A DNA stretch of 64,000 bases from Pseudochrobactrum asaccharolyticum. Lineage in GTDB: Bacteria; Pseudomonadota; Alphaproteobacteria; Rhizobiales; Rhizobiaceae. The stretch covers positions 921,791 to 985,790 of the forward strand of contig NZ_QNRH01000001.1 of assembly GCF_003314995.1 (NCBI RefSeq), given 5' to 3'. A program made the position numbers and the translations under genes. The notes under the pieces are model-generated. The model made no database searches. It was not told where the DNA came from and was given only the letters and a program-made list of their open reading frames with translations. Shown here one piece after another: positions 17,546 through 25,888 of this stretch. The stretch's first letter is position 1. Every line of letters begins with the position of its first letter.

Positions 17546-17650
17546 TAGAGCGTCGTGCGCCCTACTGGGGCGTACAAAGGTCGCTCTAACAATAAAGTGA
17601 GAGCATAATTTGGGATTAAACTGATCTAATTTTAAGAAAATATGCTCTAA
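17546..17650. repeat. Bru-RS/RIME-like palindromic repeat, copy B (105 bp)
   Basis: Two imperfect palindromes in tandem: TAGAGCG ... CGCTCTA at 17546-17588 and AGAGCATA ... TATGCTCT at 17600-17648. The whole 105-bp unit is an inverted copy of the one at 37301-37405, including GATCAGTTTAA and GCGACCTTTGT read on the opposite strand. It lies inside the proW-proX intercistronic gap. Confidence 0.85.
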
Positions 17651-17668
17651 AACCTTAAAGGAGAAGAT

Positions 17669-18535
17669 ATGTTCGGGAAACTGACACGTCTAAGCCTGGC
17701 GGCATTGCTGGCGGGAACTATGGCAACTTCAGCATTTGCTGCAAGCGATGCCAAAGTGGTGAAAATCGGTTGGGCTCCGTGGTCCGACGCTGAATTTGTC
17801 ACCAAACTCGCAGCTAAACTTATTCAGGATAATCTTGATCAAAAAGTCGAGCTGGTGCAGACCGATGTTGCACCGCTCTATCAGGGCGTAAGCCGCGGCG
17901 ATCTTGATGCCATGATGATGGCATGGCTACCTGCAACACATGCTGATTACTACAAGCGCGTTGAAGGTAAAGTAGAAGATCTTGGCCCGCTCTATGAAGG
18001 CGCAAAACTGGGTTGGGTTGTTCCTGCCTATGTGCCGGAAAGCGATATCAAGTCGATTGAAGACCTGAAAAAAGCTGAAATTCACGAAAAGCTTAAAGGC
18101 CAGATTCAGGGTATTGATCCGGGTGCCGGTCTGACCCGCCTTTCAGAAGAAGCCGTGAAAAAATACGGCCTGAATTATAAGCTGCAGATTTCCAGTGAAG
18201 CGGCCATGCTCACAACGGTTGACCGCTCAACCCGCTCGGAAGGCTGGTTCGTGGCGACCGCATGGAGCCCGCACTGGATGTTCGGTAAATACAAGCTGCG
18301 CTATCTGGAAGATCCGGAAGGTGCATTGGGTGCGGCAGAGCATGTGAATGCCCTCGCCCGTAAAGGTTTTAAGGAAGACAATCCGAAAGTTGCCTCCCTG
18401 CTGGAGAAGATGAATATTCCGCTGGCAGATCTCGAAAAAGCGATGTTTGAGGCACAGGAAACTTCCTATGATAAGGCTGTCGACAAATATATCGCCGACA
18501 ATCCTGATCGTATTAAAGAGTGGCTGGCCGAGTAA
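17669..18535 (+). CDS. proX: glycine betaine/proline ABC transporter, substrate-binding protein
   Basis: Periplasmic binding protein of 288 aa. A signal peptide covers residues 1-24 (ending SAFA before ASD). The mature protein has the OpuAC/ProX pattern VVKIGWAPWSDAEF, MMAWLPATHADY and GWFVATAWSPHWMF, whose tryptophans probably form the aromatic box that holds the trimethylammonium group of betaine. AAAGGAGAAGAT gives a strong ribosome site. The gene closes the operon, with a strong terminator 22 bp downstream. Confidence 0.94.
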   Translation: MFGKLTRLSLAALLAGTMATSAFAASDAKVVKIGWAPWSDAEFVTKLAAKLIQDNLDQKVELVQTDVAPLYQGVSRGDLDAMMMAWLPATHADYYKRVEGKVEDLGPLYEGAKLGWVVPAYVPESDIKSIEDLKKAEIHEKLKGQIQGIDPGAGLTRLSEEAVKKYGLNYKLQISSEAAMLTTVDRSTRSEGWFVATAWSPHWMFGKYKLRYLEDPEGALGAAEHVNALARKGFKEDNPKVASLLEKMNIPLADLEKAMFEAQETSYDKAVDKYIADNPDRIKEWLAE

Positions 18536-18557
18536 GACCAGTTTGTTCGTTTGAAGG

Positions 18558-18586
18558 ACGGCGGTGTGTAAACACCGCCGTTTTTT
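18558..18586 (+). terminator. intrinsic terminator of proVWX
   Basis: Ten-base stem ACGGCGGTGT with complement, GTAA loop and six T residues: a textbook Rho-independent terminator. Confidence 0.93.
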
Positions 18587-18690
18587 AATTCTGGTAATTA
18601 ATAATCATATTTAAAAAGCTGACAGCGCCGCGTGAGAGTGATAAAGCACTGCGCAGATCATATGTTTCCTAGCAAATGAAAGGTGATCTC

Positions 18691-18786
18691 ATGAGCTCAA
18701 TACAGTGGGTTTTCCTGGTTCAGGGCGTTATCGCTTTCGGTCTGGCCGGTTGCGTGGCCTTTGTTGTTTTGACCCGCAGGCGCTGA
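18691..18786 (+). CDS. 31-aa single-span membrane peptide
   Basis: A short ORF encoding about 31 residues: a polar start MSSIQW, a hydrophobic helix VFLVQGVIAFGLAGCVAFVV and the basic end LTRRR, which predicts one transmembrane span with a cytosolic C-terminus. AGGTGAT lies six bases ahead of the ATG; an in-frame ATG also lies at 18676. The stop is 7 bp before the pentapeptide-repeat gene, so the two are likely translationally coupled. Function is not known. Its length is below most gene-finder cut-offs. Confidence 0.6.
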   Translation: MSSIQWVFLVQGVIAFGLAGCVAFVVLTRRR

Positions 18787-18793
18787 GAGCGCT

Positions 18794-19444
18794 ATGCCTG
18801 TGACAGATACGCTTCTCAGCCAGATTGCTGGTGGTACGCGCAACTTTAACGGCCAGAGATTTGATGGTGCGGATTTATCCGGCGGCAACCTGTCCGAATG
18901 CGTGTTTACGGATTGCACCTTCATTGGCTGTAATCTGAAAGCTGCGGTGATCAATGATACGCAGTTTCATAAATGCAGGCTCAGTGGCGTAAACCTGTCG
19001 AATATCGACGGCAACAGCGCACAATTTCACAATTGTGATCTGTCGAATACGCTGTGGAGCCGCTCCAATCTCAATAGCGCTAAATTTCTGCAATCGAAAC
19101 TGACCGGTGCGGATTTTACCGATTGCAGCCTGATCGGTGCCGATTTTGAAGAATGTTTGCTGATTGCAGCTTTCCTGCCGCGTGTCTCTTTCCGCAAGAA
19201 AATCCTGACCAATATGGATTTCAGTGAGGCCGATCTCAGAGAATGTGATTTTCGCGAAACTGTGTTTCAGGATTGCCGTATGCGAGGGGCAACTTTGCGT
19301 CTGAGCAAATTCAAAGGCGCGGATTTACGCGGCTGCGACCTTGGCAGCCTGAACTTTCAGGATGCCGCAGTCCTCAAAGGCGCAATTATCTCCAAAAGCC
19401 AGGCAACTGATATTCTCAGCGGCATCGGCCTGCTGGTGCTGTAA
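18794..19444 (+). CDS. pentapeptide repeat-containing protein
   Basis: A 216-aa protein made almost wholly of A(D/N)LXX-type repeats (for example FDGADLSGGNLSECVFTDCT), predicting a right-handed quadrilateral beta-helix. One break near residues 120-138 (FLPRVSFRKKILTNM) could be a loop between coils. The C-terminus ending SGIGLLVL resembles the tail of McbG/Qnr-like pentapeptide proteins. The family includes gyrase-protecting DNA mimics, but many members have other or unknown roles. There is no signal peptide. It follows the 31-aa membrane peptide by 7 bp. Confidence 0.88.
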   Translation: MPVTDTLLSQIAGGTRNFNGQRFDGADLSGGNLSECVFTDCTFIGCNLKAAVINDTQFHKCRLSGVNLSNIDGNSAQFHNCDLSNTLWSRSNLNSAKFLQSKLTGADFTDCSLIGADFEECLLIAAFLPRVSFRKKILTNMDFSEADLRECDFRETVFQDCRMRGATLRLSKFKGADLRGCDLGSLNFQDAAVLKGAIISKSQATDILSGIGLLVL

Positions 19445-19448
19445 TCGC

Positions 19449-19865
19449 TCAAATCGTAATCAGATAAGCATAAATTCTGGTGAGAAAACCCATTGTCGCC
19501 AGCAGAGCGAACAAAACAGCTGCCCATCTCCAGCCTTTAGCTTCAGGTGTACTTAATGCTTTGCGTGCTACCGCTATAAATAATGTGATATAATAAAAGC
19601 CGAGCAGGCAAAACCAAATTGCAAGACCAAAGCTGAAATAGGTATCGGGTAAAAAACCACGCGCCAGAACTGCCATAACAAATGTGACAGGCGTAATAAT
19701 CAGAGTGCTGCCCAAATATCCCAGCCAGAATGTGTCGCCAAGCGATAAGCGGCCGGAAAACAGGTTTTTAAACCATTGCAAATGAAAATGCTGGTTCCGT
19801 TCAGCAATGATTGCAGCAATATCCTCTCGCGAGGCATTGTTTTCTGACTGCTGTTGAACCGGCAT
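19449..19865 (-). CDS. small inner-membrane protein, unknown function
   Basis: About 138 aa from ATG 19865, which has AAGGA upstream; a longer frame to 19919 looks unused. The N-terminal half is soluble (residues about 1-45, with FHLQWFKNLFSGRLSLGDTFWLGYLG), followed by three hydrophobic helices (around 47-67, 75-95 and 112-135). The SLGDTFWLGYLG motif recalls short DUF805-like membrane proteins, but I do not claim membership. Convergent with the pentapeptide gene, with 4 bp between stops. Confidence 0.65.
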   Translation of the reverse strand: MPVQQQSENNASREDIAAIIAERNQHFHLQWFKNLFSGRLSLGDTFWLGYLGSTLIITPVTFVMAVLARGFLPDTYFSFGLAIWFCLLGFYYITLFIAVARKALSTPEAKGWRWAAVLFALLATMGFLTRIYAYLITI

Positions 19866-19969
19866 ATTCACTATCCTTAAGGCTATAATAGGCTCTGTAT
19901 CAAAGCCTATTATAGCCATTAATTCCAGCGTAACATGAAGAGTAAAATTTATTTTACAAACTTATTATT

Positions 19970-20653
19970 TTACTTTTCAAGAACCGCGACAATTTCAGTA
20001 TAGCCACGCTTTTTTGCATGCTGCAGCGCTGTTACACCGTCATTATCTTTGATGGACAGATCGGCACCGGAATCTTTCAGCAATTTCACAATTTGCACAT
20101 GAGCCGGACCGCCATCACTCAAGATCACAGCCTCAATCAGCGCTGTCCAGCCGAGGCGGTTGATATGATCCACATCGACACCTGCTTCAATCAGGGTGCG
20201 CACTGTCTCTACATGGCCGCGCTCAGATGCCGGAATTAAAGCCGTACCGCCAAAGCGATTAATGCTTTTCAGATCGGCACCATGAGACAATGTCATTTTG
20301 AGAATTTCCAAATGACCGCGTGCACCCGCATAAAGATAAGGGCTGTCCTGTATCATATCCTTGGCATTGACATCCGCACCGGCATCAATCAGCACTTTTG
20401 CAGCTTCAATCTGATTATTATGCGTTGCCAGCAACAAAGCCGTCTGGCGATGATCATTGAGTGTATCCGCATTCACGCCCTCTTTCAGCAGTTGCTGAAT
20501 AATGGCCACATCACCGGACGCTGCCGCCTCAAGCATTTGGCGTTCTTTGCTCGTCGTTGCAGACATGGAAACTCCTGTCATTGTCACTATCAGGCCGGCA
20601 ATAAGCAGAGTGCTTTTCAGGATTGCACATATTGATAAAAAACGGGACACCAC
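19970..20653 (-). CDS. exported ankyrin repeat protein
   Basis: A 227-aa protein with a hydrophobic leader (residues about 9-31, ending VSMSA before TTS) and five to six ankyrin repeats. Repeat cores read GDVAIIQQLLKEGVNAD, NQIEAAKVLIDAGADVN, GHLEILKMTLSHGADL, GHVETVRTLIEAGVDVD and AHVQIVKLLKDSGADLS. It is probably periplasmic and used for protein-protein contact. Periplasmic ankyrin proteins in other bacteria assist catalase or metal homeostasis; nothing here shows the partner. It is downstream of, and in line with, the haem-binding protein gene. Confidence 0.85.
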   Translation of the reverse strand: MVSRFLSICAILKSTLLIAGLIVTMTGVSMSATTSKERQMLEAAASGDVAIIQQLLKEGVNADTLNDHRQTALLLATHNNQIEAAKVLIDAGADVNAKDMIQDSPYLYAGARGHLEILKMTLSHGADLKSINRFGGTALIPASERGHVETVRTLIEAGVDVDHINRLGWTALIEAVILSDGGPAHVQIVKLLKDSGADLSIKDNDGVTALQHAKKRGYTEIVAVLEK

Positions 20654-20685
20654 GCTCTCCTTATCGGGATTTCATAATGATTGAA

Positions 20686-20713
20686 CCGCCGTCCTGAAAC
20701 AACAGAACGGCGG
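20686..20713 (-). terminator. hairpin after the HbpS-like gene
   Basis: CCGCCGT and ACGGCGG flank a 14-nt loop, 8 bp after the stop of the haem-binding gene on the minus strand. The T-run is poor, so termination may be partial and the ankyrin gene may be read through. Confidence 0.5.
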
Positions 20714-20721
20714 CTGATTTA

Positions 20722-21207
20722 TTATTTAAGCTGGTCTTTGACTTTATCCAGCGCAGCCACGGCACAGGCTTCATCCAGATGGCCACCCGGTGCGCCGCCA
20801 ACGCCGATTGCACCAATGGTTTCGTCACCAATCTTCACCGGCACACCGCCGCCCAGCACGAGGAAGCCCGGAATATTGGCCAGTTCAGCGGCAGTTGGAT
20901 TTTTCTGAATATTTTCTGCCATAACACCGGTTGGTGTGCGGGAAGATGCAGAGGTGTAAGCCTTTGCAGTTGCAGCGGCTGGTGTATGCGCGCCGGCATT
21001 ATCAGCGCGCAGCAATGTGCGCAGCACACCGGCACGGTCAACAACTGCAACGGAAACATTGTAACCCTTTGCAGAGCAGGCAGCGATTGTTTCATTGGCA
21101 ATGTTTACCGCAAGGTTCAGCGGCATGTTTTTTTCCTGCAAAACCTGCGCAGATGCAGCAGAGGTCAGTACAAGTGCCGCAGCTCCGGCAAACAAAATGC
21201 GTTTCAT
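20722..21207 (-). CDS. exported GlcG/HbpS family haem-binding protein
   Basis: A 161-aa protein with a 20-residue signal peptide (ending SAASA before QV) and a GlcG/HbpS fold (formerly DUF336). The family pattern is clear: LNLAVNIANETIAACSAKGYNVSVAVVDRAG, then GGGVPVKIGDETIGAIGVGGAPGGHLDEACA, quoted here in parts. In Streptomyces, HbpS binds haem outside the membrane and signals to the SenS/SenR two-component system. This copy lies 106 bp downstream of a kinase/regulator pair on the same strand. ATG 21207 has CAGGAGACG upstream; an upstream open frame to 21366 overlaps the regulator gene and was excluded. Confidence 0.85.
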   Translation of the reverse strand: MKRILFAGAAALVLTSAASAQVLQEKNMPLNLAVNIANETIAACSAKGYNVSVAVVDRAGVLRTLLRADNAGAHTPAAATAKAYTSASSRTPTGVMAENIQKNPTAAELANIPGFLVLGGGVPVKIGDETIGAIGVGGAPGGHLDEACAVAALDKVKDQLK

Positions 21208-21313
21208 GATCGTCTCCTGATTGTTGATGAAAGCAATCGGCTTTCTGATCATTAATCTAATGAAACCCATGAACATCCGGAATCCGCGATAGTCCTGAAC
21301 TTTATAGGTAGTA

Positions 21314-21919
21314 TTACGGATGCGCCGTATCATTGCCTGATAATTGCAGCCGTACAAAATCGGCAACCGAGCTGGTTTCCAGTTTTTCAGCTATATTTGC
21401 TCGATGTGCATCGATTGTGCGGACAGAAATAGTGAGCGCTGCGGCAATTTCCTTGCTGCCGAAGCCTTTGCATATCAGATCAAAAATCTCCTGCTCACGG
21501 TCGGTCAGTTTCGCCAGCAGTTTTTGCGCCTCGGCTTTTTCCAGAATTTTATCCAGCTTTGCAGAGGCCAAGGCCAGCGCATCCAGCAATACTTGCTCAT
21601 CGACCGGTTTGGAGAGAAAGTCCAGAATACCAGCCTTGAAAGCACGGCGACAAGCATTAATATCACCGTGGCCTGTAATCATGATGGCAGGCCAGTCAAT
21701 GCCGCGCTCAAGCAGTTTTTGTTGTAATTGCAGCCCGCTGATCATCGGCATACGTAAATCCAGTATCAGACAGCCGGGTTTTTGCGGATCAACATGCGCC
21801 AGAAAAGTTGCCGGATCACGAAAATTCTCAACAGACATGCCATAGGTCTGTAAAAGCAAGGACAGCGCATCCCTCACCGCTTCATCATCATCAATCAGAT
21901 AGATATTGAGGTTTTTCAT
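21314..21919 (-). CDS. FixJ/LuxR-type two-component response regulator
   Basis: A 201-aa regulator. The receiver domain has acidic residues Asp10-Asp12, phospho-acceptor Asp54 in LILDLRMP, Thr82 and Lys104. The C-terminal LuxR-type HTH is clear (LTDREQEIFDLICKGFGSKEIAAALTISVRTIDAHR in parts). TtrR/DctR/FixJ-like. It begins 2 bp after the sensor kinase gene ends and is surely its partner. The downstream haem-binding gene is a likely target or co-transcript. Confidence 0.93.
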   Translation of the reverse strand: MKNLNIYLIDDDEAVRDALSLLLQTYGMSVENFRDPATFLAHVDPQKPGCLILDLRMPMISGLQLQQKLLERGIDWPAIMITGHGDINACRRAFKAGILDFLSKPVDEQVLLDALALASAKLDKILEKAEAQKLLAKLTDREQEIFDLICKGFGSKEIAAALTISVRTIDAHRANIAEKLETSSVADFVRLQLSGNDTAHP

Positions 21920-21921
21920 AA

Positions 21922-23490
21922 TCAGACCTTTATTGATGATGCGTCTGCTACAGGCAGCGTAATCGTGAACTCAGCACCGCCCTCAGGTCGGTTTGCGGCA
22001 GTGATTTCCCCGTCAATTCGTTCAATCAGTGTTGCACAAAGCGCAAGCCCCAGCCCCATACCGCCATTGCGCGTTGTGAAAAACGGCTCAAACAAACGTG
22101 GCAGTACATCGTCGGCAATGCCACTGCCATTATCGGACACAGTGATCACAAGCTGCCCTTGCCCGCTGCGGGCAGTAACAGAGATCTGCTTGTCCGTTTT
22201 CTCTGTTTGAACGAGACTATCAGCGGCATTGCGGATGAGATTATAGAGAACCTGCTCCATCTCCACAGCGTCGCCCATAATCGCGGGCGTGTTTTTCTCT
22301 GTTTGAATTAGCAATGTTATATTGCGTTGCGTGAGGTCGGTACGCAGTAATTCGCTCACATCGCGAATGCTCTGACTGATATCCATCTGTTTGCGCTGCG
22401 GTTCATGATTGCTCATATAGTTACGCATACGCTTTAAAATTTCACCGGCACGTGATGCCTCGCGCACATTGGCCGTCAAAGCTTGTTTCAACAGGTCAGG
22501 TCGCTCGCCGGAAGCCTCAAGGCGCAGTGCTGCCTGACTTTGACTAAGCAATGCGGTGAGCGGTTGTGTGAGCTCATGGGCAATCCCAGATGCTAACTCC
22601 CCCATGGAATTCACCCTCGCCGCATGGGCAAGGCGTGTTTCATGTTCCAGTAATTGTGCTTTTTGCTCAGCCTTTTTAGCAGCGCGCACAGACTGCCATA
22701 GTGAATAGGATATCAGCAGTACCAATAGCGAGAAAGCTGCCAGCACACCTACGCGAAACGAGTCAATAACTTCAGACAGCGCTATCGGACGGCTTAATGT
22801 CAGAATGATCGGTTGGTTCTGACTGTCAATCTGCTGAGAAAACACTGGCGGCTGGAAAAATGATGAAGAGACCGGCGAGTCAGAATGCTGCTGGAGAATA
22901 GTCTTGCCATCAATGGAAAGGCTAAGGTCTGCCCAGTCAGGGCGCTCATTGGGTTCGATCATCAGAGCCGGATTAATAGCCATAACAATGGCATAACCTG
23001 GATTGGAATTGTCTGACTTCTTACCGAGATAATAGCGGTCGGCAACTTTGTCAGAAATATAAGTGCGTACCTCACCCGGTTTCTGCACGGCGATTGACGC
23101 GGCAAAATCATCAGCGACAGTGCCATGCTCGCTCTCATCAACCATCAAAAACGGTTGCGCACTCACTGTTGTGCCCTCTCGGGTCAAAAGCAGCACATCT
23201 ATAATGCTGATGCGCGGGTAAAACCGGATAATATTGCGCGACACTTGACGCAGCGCATCGACAGGCGGTGGATTGGCCGAGAGGATAAGAGCATTCAGAC
23301 TGGTCAGATGCGCATCATGTTGTGCTGCCCGCTGCGAAAGCACGCGATGCAATGCCATACCCGTCTGCTTCACCTCATCACGCGCCTGATTAATGCTCTG
23401 GCGGGCTGAATAAGCCACAAACAACAGCACAATCAGCAACCAGATGGCTGCGATAATCAGATAGGTTTGCCAAGCCCGCTTTCCCGTCAA
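21922..23490 (-). CDS. membrane sensor histidine kinase (DctB-like)
   Basis: A 522-aa inner-membrane kinase. Membrane helices lie at about 10-28 and 245-265 and enclose a periplasmic sensor of some 215 residues with a PAS/dCACHE-like look (YPRISIIDVLLLTREG). Then come a short coiled coil, the HisKA box SGIAHELTQPLTAL with phospho-acceptor His305, and an ATPase with N-box YNLIRNAADSL and G-boxes SDNGSGIADD and GGMGLGLAL. HELTQPL places it in the FixL/DctB class. TTG start at 23490 with GGAG upstream. It pairs with the regulator 2 bp downstream. Confidence 0.92.
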   Translation of the reverse strand: MTGKRAWQTYLIIAAIWLLIVLLFVAYSARQSINQARDEVKQTGMALHRVLSQRAAQHDAHLTSLNALILSANPPPVDALRQVSRNIIRFYPRISIIDVLLLTREGTTVSAQPFLMVDESEHGTVADDFAASIAVQKPGEVRTYISDKVADRYYLGKKSDNSNPGYAIVMAINPALMIEPNERPDWADLSLSIDGKTILQQHSDSPVSSSFFQPPVFSQQIDSQNQPIILTLSRPIALSEVIDSFRVGVLAAFSLLVLLISYSLWQSVRAAKKAEQKAQLLEHETRLAHAARVNSMGELASGIAHELTQPLTALLSQSQAALRLEASGERPDLLKQALTANVREASRAGEILKRMRNYMSNHEPQRKQMDISQSIRDVSELLRTDLTQRNITLLIQTEKNTPAIMGDAVEMEQVLYNLIRNAADSLVQTEKTDKQISVTARSGQGQLVITVSDNGSGIADDVLPRLFEPFFTTRNGGMGLGLALCATLIERIDGEITAANRPEGGAEFTITLPVADASSIKV

Positions 23491-23652
23491 ACTGTACTCC
23501 TGCTTTTAAAGCCAATAATTCAACGATTAATCGCTGGCATAATATTTATGCAGACGCAATGCTACTGTAATAAAATGCAATTTTCTCTCAATGTAGGGAT
23601 TGAGTTTCCGGCGTCTTCTGCGGCATAAAATAAAGCCAATACGGAGAGTAAA

Positions 23653-24147
23653 ATGATAAATTTACAACCGGTTAGCAGAAAAGACGCTCCGGAACTGATA
23701 GCAGGAAATATTGCCAGCCGCGACCATCATCATCCGTGGATGCGCAATTTCACTGATCAGGTCGGGTTTGAAGAATGGTTTTGCAATTTACAGAGCAGCG
23801 CGTCACTGGCGCTGATCGCACGTGAACCGGAGAGCAGCAGTATTATTGGTGTTTTTACCTTCAGCCAGATTTTTATGAAGGCTTTCCGCAGTGCCTATCT
23901 CGGTTATTACAGCATGGTGGAACTGGCGGGGCGTGGGTTGATGACTGAGGCTCTGAAGCAAACTGTTGCTTATGGTTTTGAAGAAATCGGGCTGCATCGC
24001 ATTGAGGCCAATATCCAGCCGGATAATCAGCGTTCAATTGCACTTGTTCAGCGCGCGGGTTTTCATAAAGAGGGTTTTTCCCCGCGCTATCTGTTTATTA
24101 ACGGCGACTGGCGCGACCATGAACGCTGGGCGATCATCAGTCATTGA
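23653..24147 (+). CDS. GNAT N-acetyltransferase (RimJ/RimL type)
   Basis: A 164-aa cytosolic acetyltransferase. GNAT elements are present: motif A region YYSMVELAGRGLMTEALKQTVAYGF and motif B HRIEANIQPDNQRSIALVQRAGF, ending with the WRDHERWAIIS tail seen in RimJ/RimL-like enzymes. These acetylate protein N-termini or small amines with acetyl-CoA. ATG 23653 has GGAGAG upstream. Divergent from the kinase operon, convergent with the GFA gene (6 bp between stops). Confidence 0.88.
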   Translation: MINLQPVSRKDAPELIAGNIASRDHHHPWMRNFTDQVGFEEWFCNLQSSASLALIAREPESSSIIGVFTFSQIFMKAFRSAYLGYYSMVELAGRGLMTEALKQTVAYGFEEIGLHRIEANIQPDNQRSIALVQRAGFHKEGFSPRYLFINGDWRDHERWAIISH

Positions 24148-24153
24148 TTTACA

Positions 24154-24585
24154 TTACTCGCAGCGGATATATTTCAATATCCCGACATAAGACGGCCGGT
24201 TTGGCGATTTATCATCTGCCGGATGATTAACGCCGTCATTAACAATCACTTCGTCAAAATCAAACGGGCTGACACCTTCGAGACAAGCGGCATTAATGCC
24301 ATATTGCTGAGGGTTGGAGCGGCGCTGATGATGCGTATAAATCCCGCAAACAGAGCAGAAATAGTGTTTCGCAGCCTTGGTGTTGAACTGGTAGAGTGTC
24401 AGAGCCTCCTCACCGCTGGTAATTTCCAAACCACCAACCTGAGCAGAAACTGCAACAGCTCCACGCATCCGGCAATAAGAACAGGTGCAACGGCGCGCTG
24501 TATTGAGCCCGTCAGATAACTTCACCCGAAACTGCACTGTTCCGCAATGGCAAGCACCATTTACCGCTTCATCACTCTGATTCAT
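24154..24585 (-). CDS. GFA family protein (second copy)
   Basis: A 143-aa zinc-binding protein of the GFA/DUF636 family. Cysteines in ACHCGTVQF, RCTCSYCRMRGAVAV and YFCSVCGIYTHHQ form the expected metal sites. This is the more canonical form of the two GFA proteins in the window: it keeps the CxCxxC plus CxxC layout followed by a THH segment. Substrate unknown. Convergent with the GNAT gene. Confidence 0.87.
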   Translation of the reverse strand: MNQSDEAVNGACHCGTVQFRVKLSDGLNTARRCTCSYCRMRGAVAVSAQVGGLEITSGEEALTLYQFNTKAAKHYFCSVCGIYTHHQRRSNPQQYGINAACLEGVSPFDFDEVIVNDGVNHPADDKSPNRPSYVGILKYIRCE

Positions 24586-24944
24586 AACTCTGTTCTCCTG
24601 TTCATGCTCCGCAAAAACTACTGCAAAAACCCAATGTGATCCATAGTTTCAGTACACAGTTACGGGATTGAATTCTCACTATTACAGGAGGCAAAGCCTC
24701 TGTCTGCGGTAGCACCACCACGGTCTATCTGTTTGCAATATCAATGAAACAGCCTGGAGCGCTTTACGTTCAGATTAGATCATGGCGCTCGCTCTGGTTT
24801 GTTTAGTTTGTCGCATAATTACGAGGCCAAGTTGATCTGACTTGACTGAAAAATGCTCCGGCGCTCTCTGTTGCTAAAACCGACATTCTTCCTTACGAAT
24901 ACCATAACAAAACGTCTTCTGCAGAATGATGGAATGGGAGAGAA
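24586..24944. other. intergenic region, no gene seen
   Basis: About 360 bp between divergent genes. A short hairpin GAGGC-AAA-GCCTC lies near 24688-24700. No convincing ORF, RNA gene or repeat was found. Confidence 0.4.
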
Positions 24945-25814
24945 ATGGCTAAAGTTGCATTTATTGGCCTCGGCGTAATGGGCTATCCGATGGCGGGACA
25001 CCTTAAAACCCGTGGTGAGCATGAGGTTACAGTTTATAATCGCACAATTGCTAAAGCACAGGCCTGGGCGCAGGAGTTTAAAGGCAGCTTTGCGGCAACG
25101 CCTGCTGAAGCTGCTCAGGGGCAGGATTACGTTTTCTGCTGTGTCGGCAATGATGATGATCTGCGTGAGGTAACACTTGGCAAAAATGGTGCATTCCACA
25201 CCATGAACAAAGATGCGGTATTCATTGATAATACAACAGCATCCGCTGAAGTTGCCCGTGAGCTTGATAAAGAAGCCCGCAAGCGCGGTTTCCATTTCAT
25301 CGATGCGCCGGTTTCCGGTGGTCAGGCCGGTGCTGTAAATGGTGTTCTCACTGTGATGTGCGGTGCCGATGAAGCTGCATTCGACAAAGCCAAACCAGTC
25401 ATTAGTGCCTATGCCCGTTCAGTCGGACTGATGGGGGCTGTCGGCAATGGCCAGCTTGCCAAGATGATGAACCAGATTTGTATTGCCGGTATTGTGCAGG
25501 GGCTGGCAGAAGCCATTCATTTCGGCAAATGCGCTGGTCTTGATATTCAGACGGTTATTGATGTGCTTTCCAAAGGCGCTGCCGGTTCATGGCAGATGGA
25601 AAACCGTACGCCAACAATGATCCAAGGCGAATATGAGTTCGGTTTTGCAGCAGACTGGATGCGCAAAGATCTGAAAATCTGCCTAGAAGAAGCCGATCGC
25701 AATGGAGCAACACTGGCTCTGACTGCTCTGGTCGATCAATATTATAAAGATGTCCAGAAGCTTGGCGGCGGCCGCTGGGATACATCGTCCCTGCTCGCTC
25801 GTCTGGAAAAATAA
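24945..25814 (+). CDS. NAD(P)-dependent beta-hydroxyacid dehydrogenase (3-hydroxyisobutyrate dehydrogenase-like)
   Basis: A 289-aa cytosolic oxidoreductase. The N-terminal Rossmann motif is FIGLGVMGYPMAGHL (residues 6-20); the signature DAPVSGGQAGA follows near residue 118, and the catalytic lysine lies in NGQLAKMMNQ. The C-terminal helical domain is full length. The family oxidises 3-hydroxyisobutyrate, tartronate semialdehyde or related beta-hydroxyacids; the exact substrate is open. GGGAGAGAA precedes the ATG. Ends at a strong bidirectional terminator shared with the FadL gene. Confidence 0.9.
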   Translation: MAKVAFIGLGVMGYPMAGHLKTRGEHEVTVYNRTIAKAQAWAQEFKGSFAATPAEAAQGQDYVFCCVGNDDDLREVTLGKNGAFHTMNKDAVFIDNTTASAEVARELDKEARKRGFHFIDAPVSGGQAGAVNGVLTVMCGADEAAFDKAKPVISAYARSVGLMGAVGNGQLAKMMNQICIAGIVQGLAEAIHFGKCAGLDIQTVIDVLSKGAAGSWQMENRTPTMIQGEYEFGFAADWMRKDLKICLEEADRNGATLALTALVDQYYKDVQKLGGGRWDTSSLLARLEK

Positions 25815-25834
25815 GCCGCTAAAATATTCATATA

Positions 25835-25875
25835 AAAGGCGCTGTGATCACCACAATCACAGCGCCTTTTGTTTA
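25835..25875. terminator. bidirectional intrinsic terminator
   Basis: A perfect 14-bp stem (AAAGGCGCTGTGAT) with a 7-nt loop is flanked by A-rich sequence on the left and TTTTGTTT on the right. It serves both convergent genes. Confidence 0.88.
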
Positions 25876-25888
25876 TCTGACAATCAGA

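Noticed and set aside
24819..25295. 158-codon minus-strand frame upstream of the dehydrogenase
   Set aside because: Mostly antisense to the N-terminal Rossmann region of the dehydrogenase; no domain recognised.
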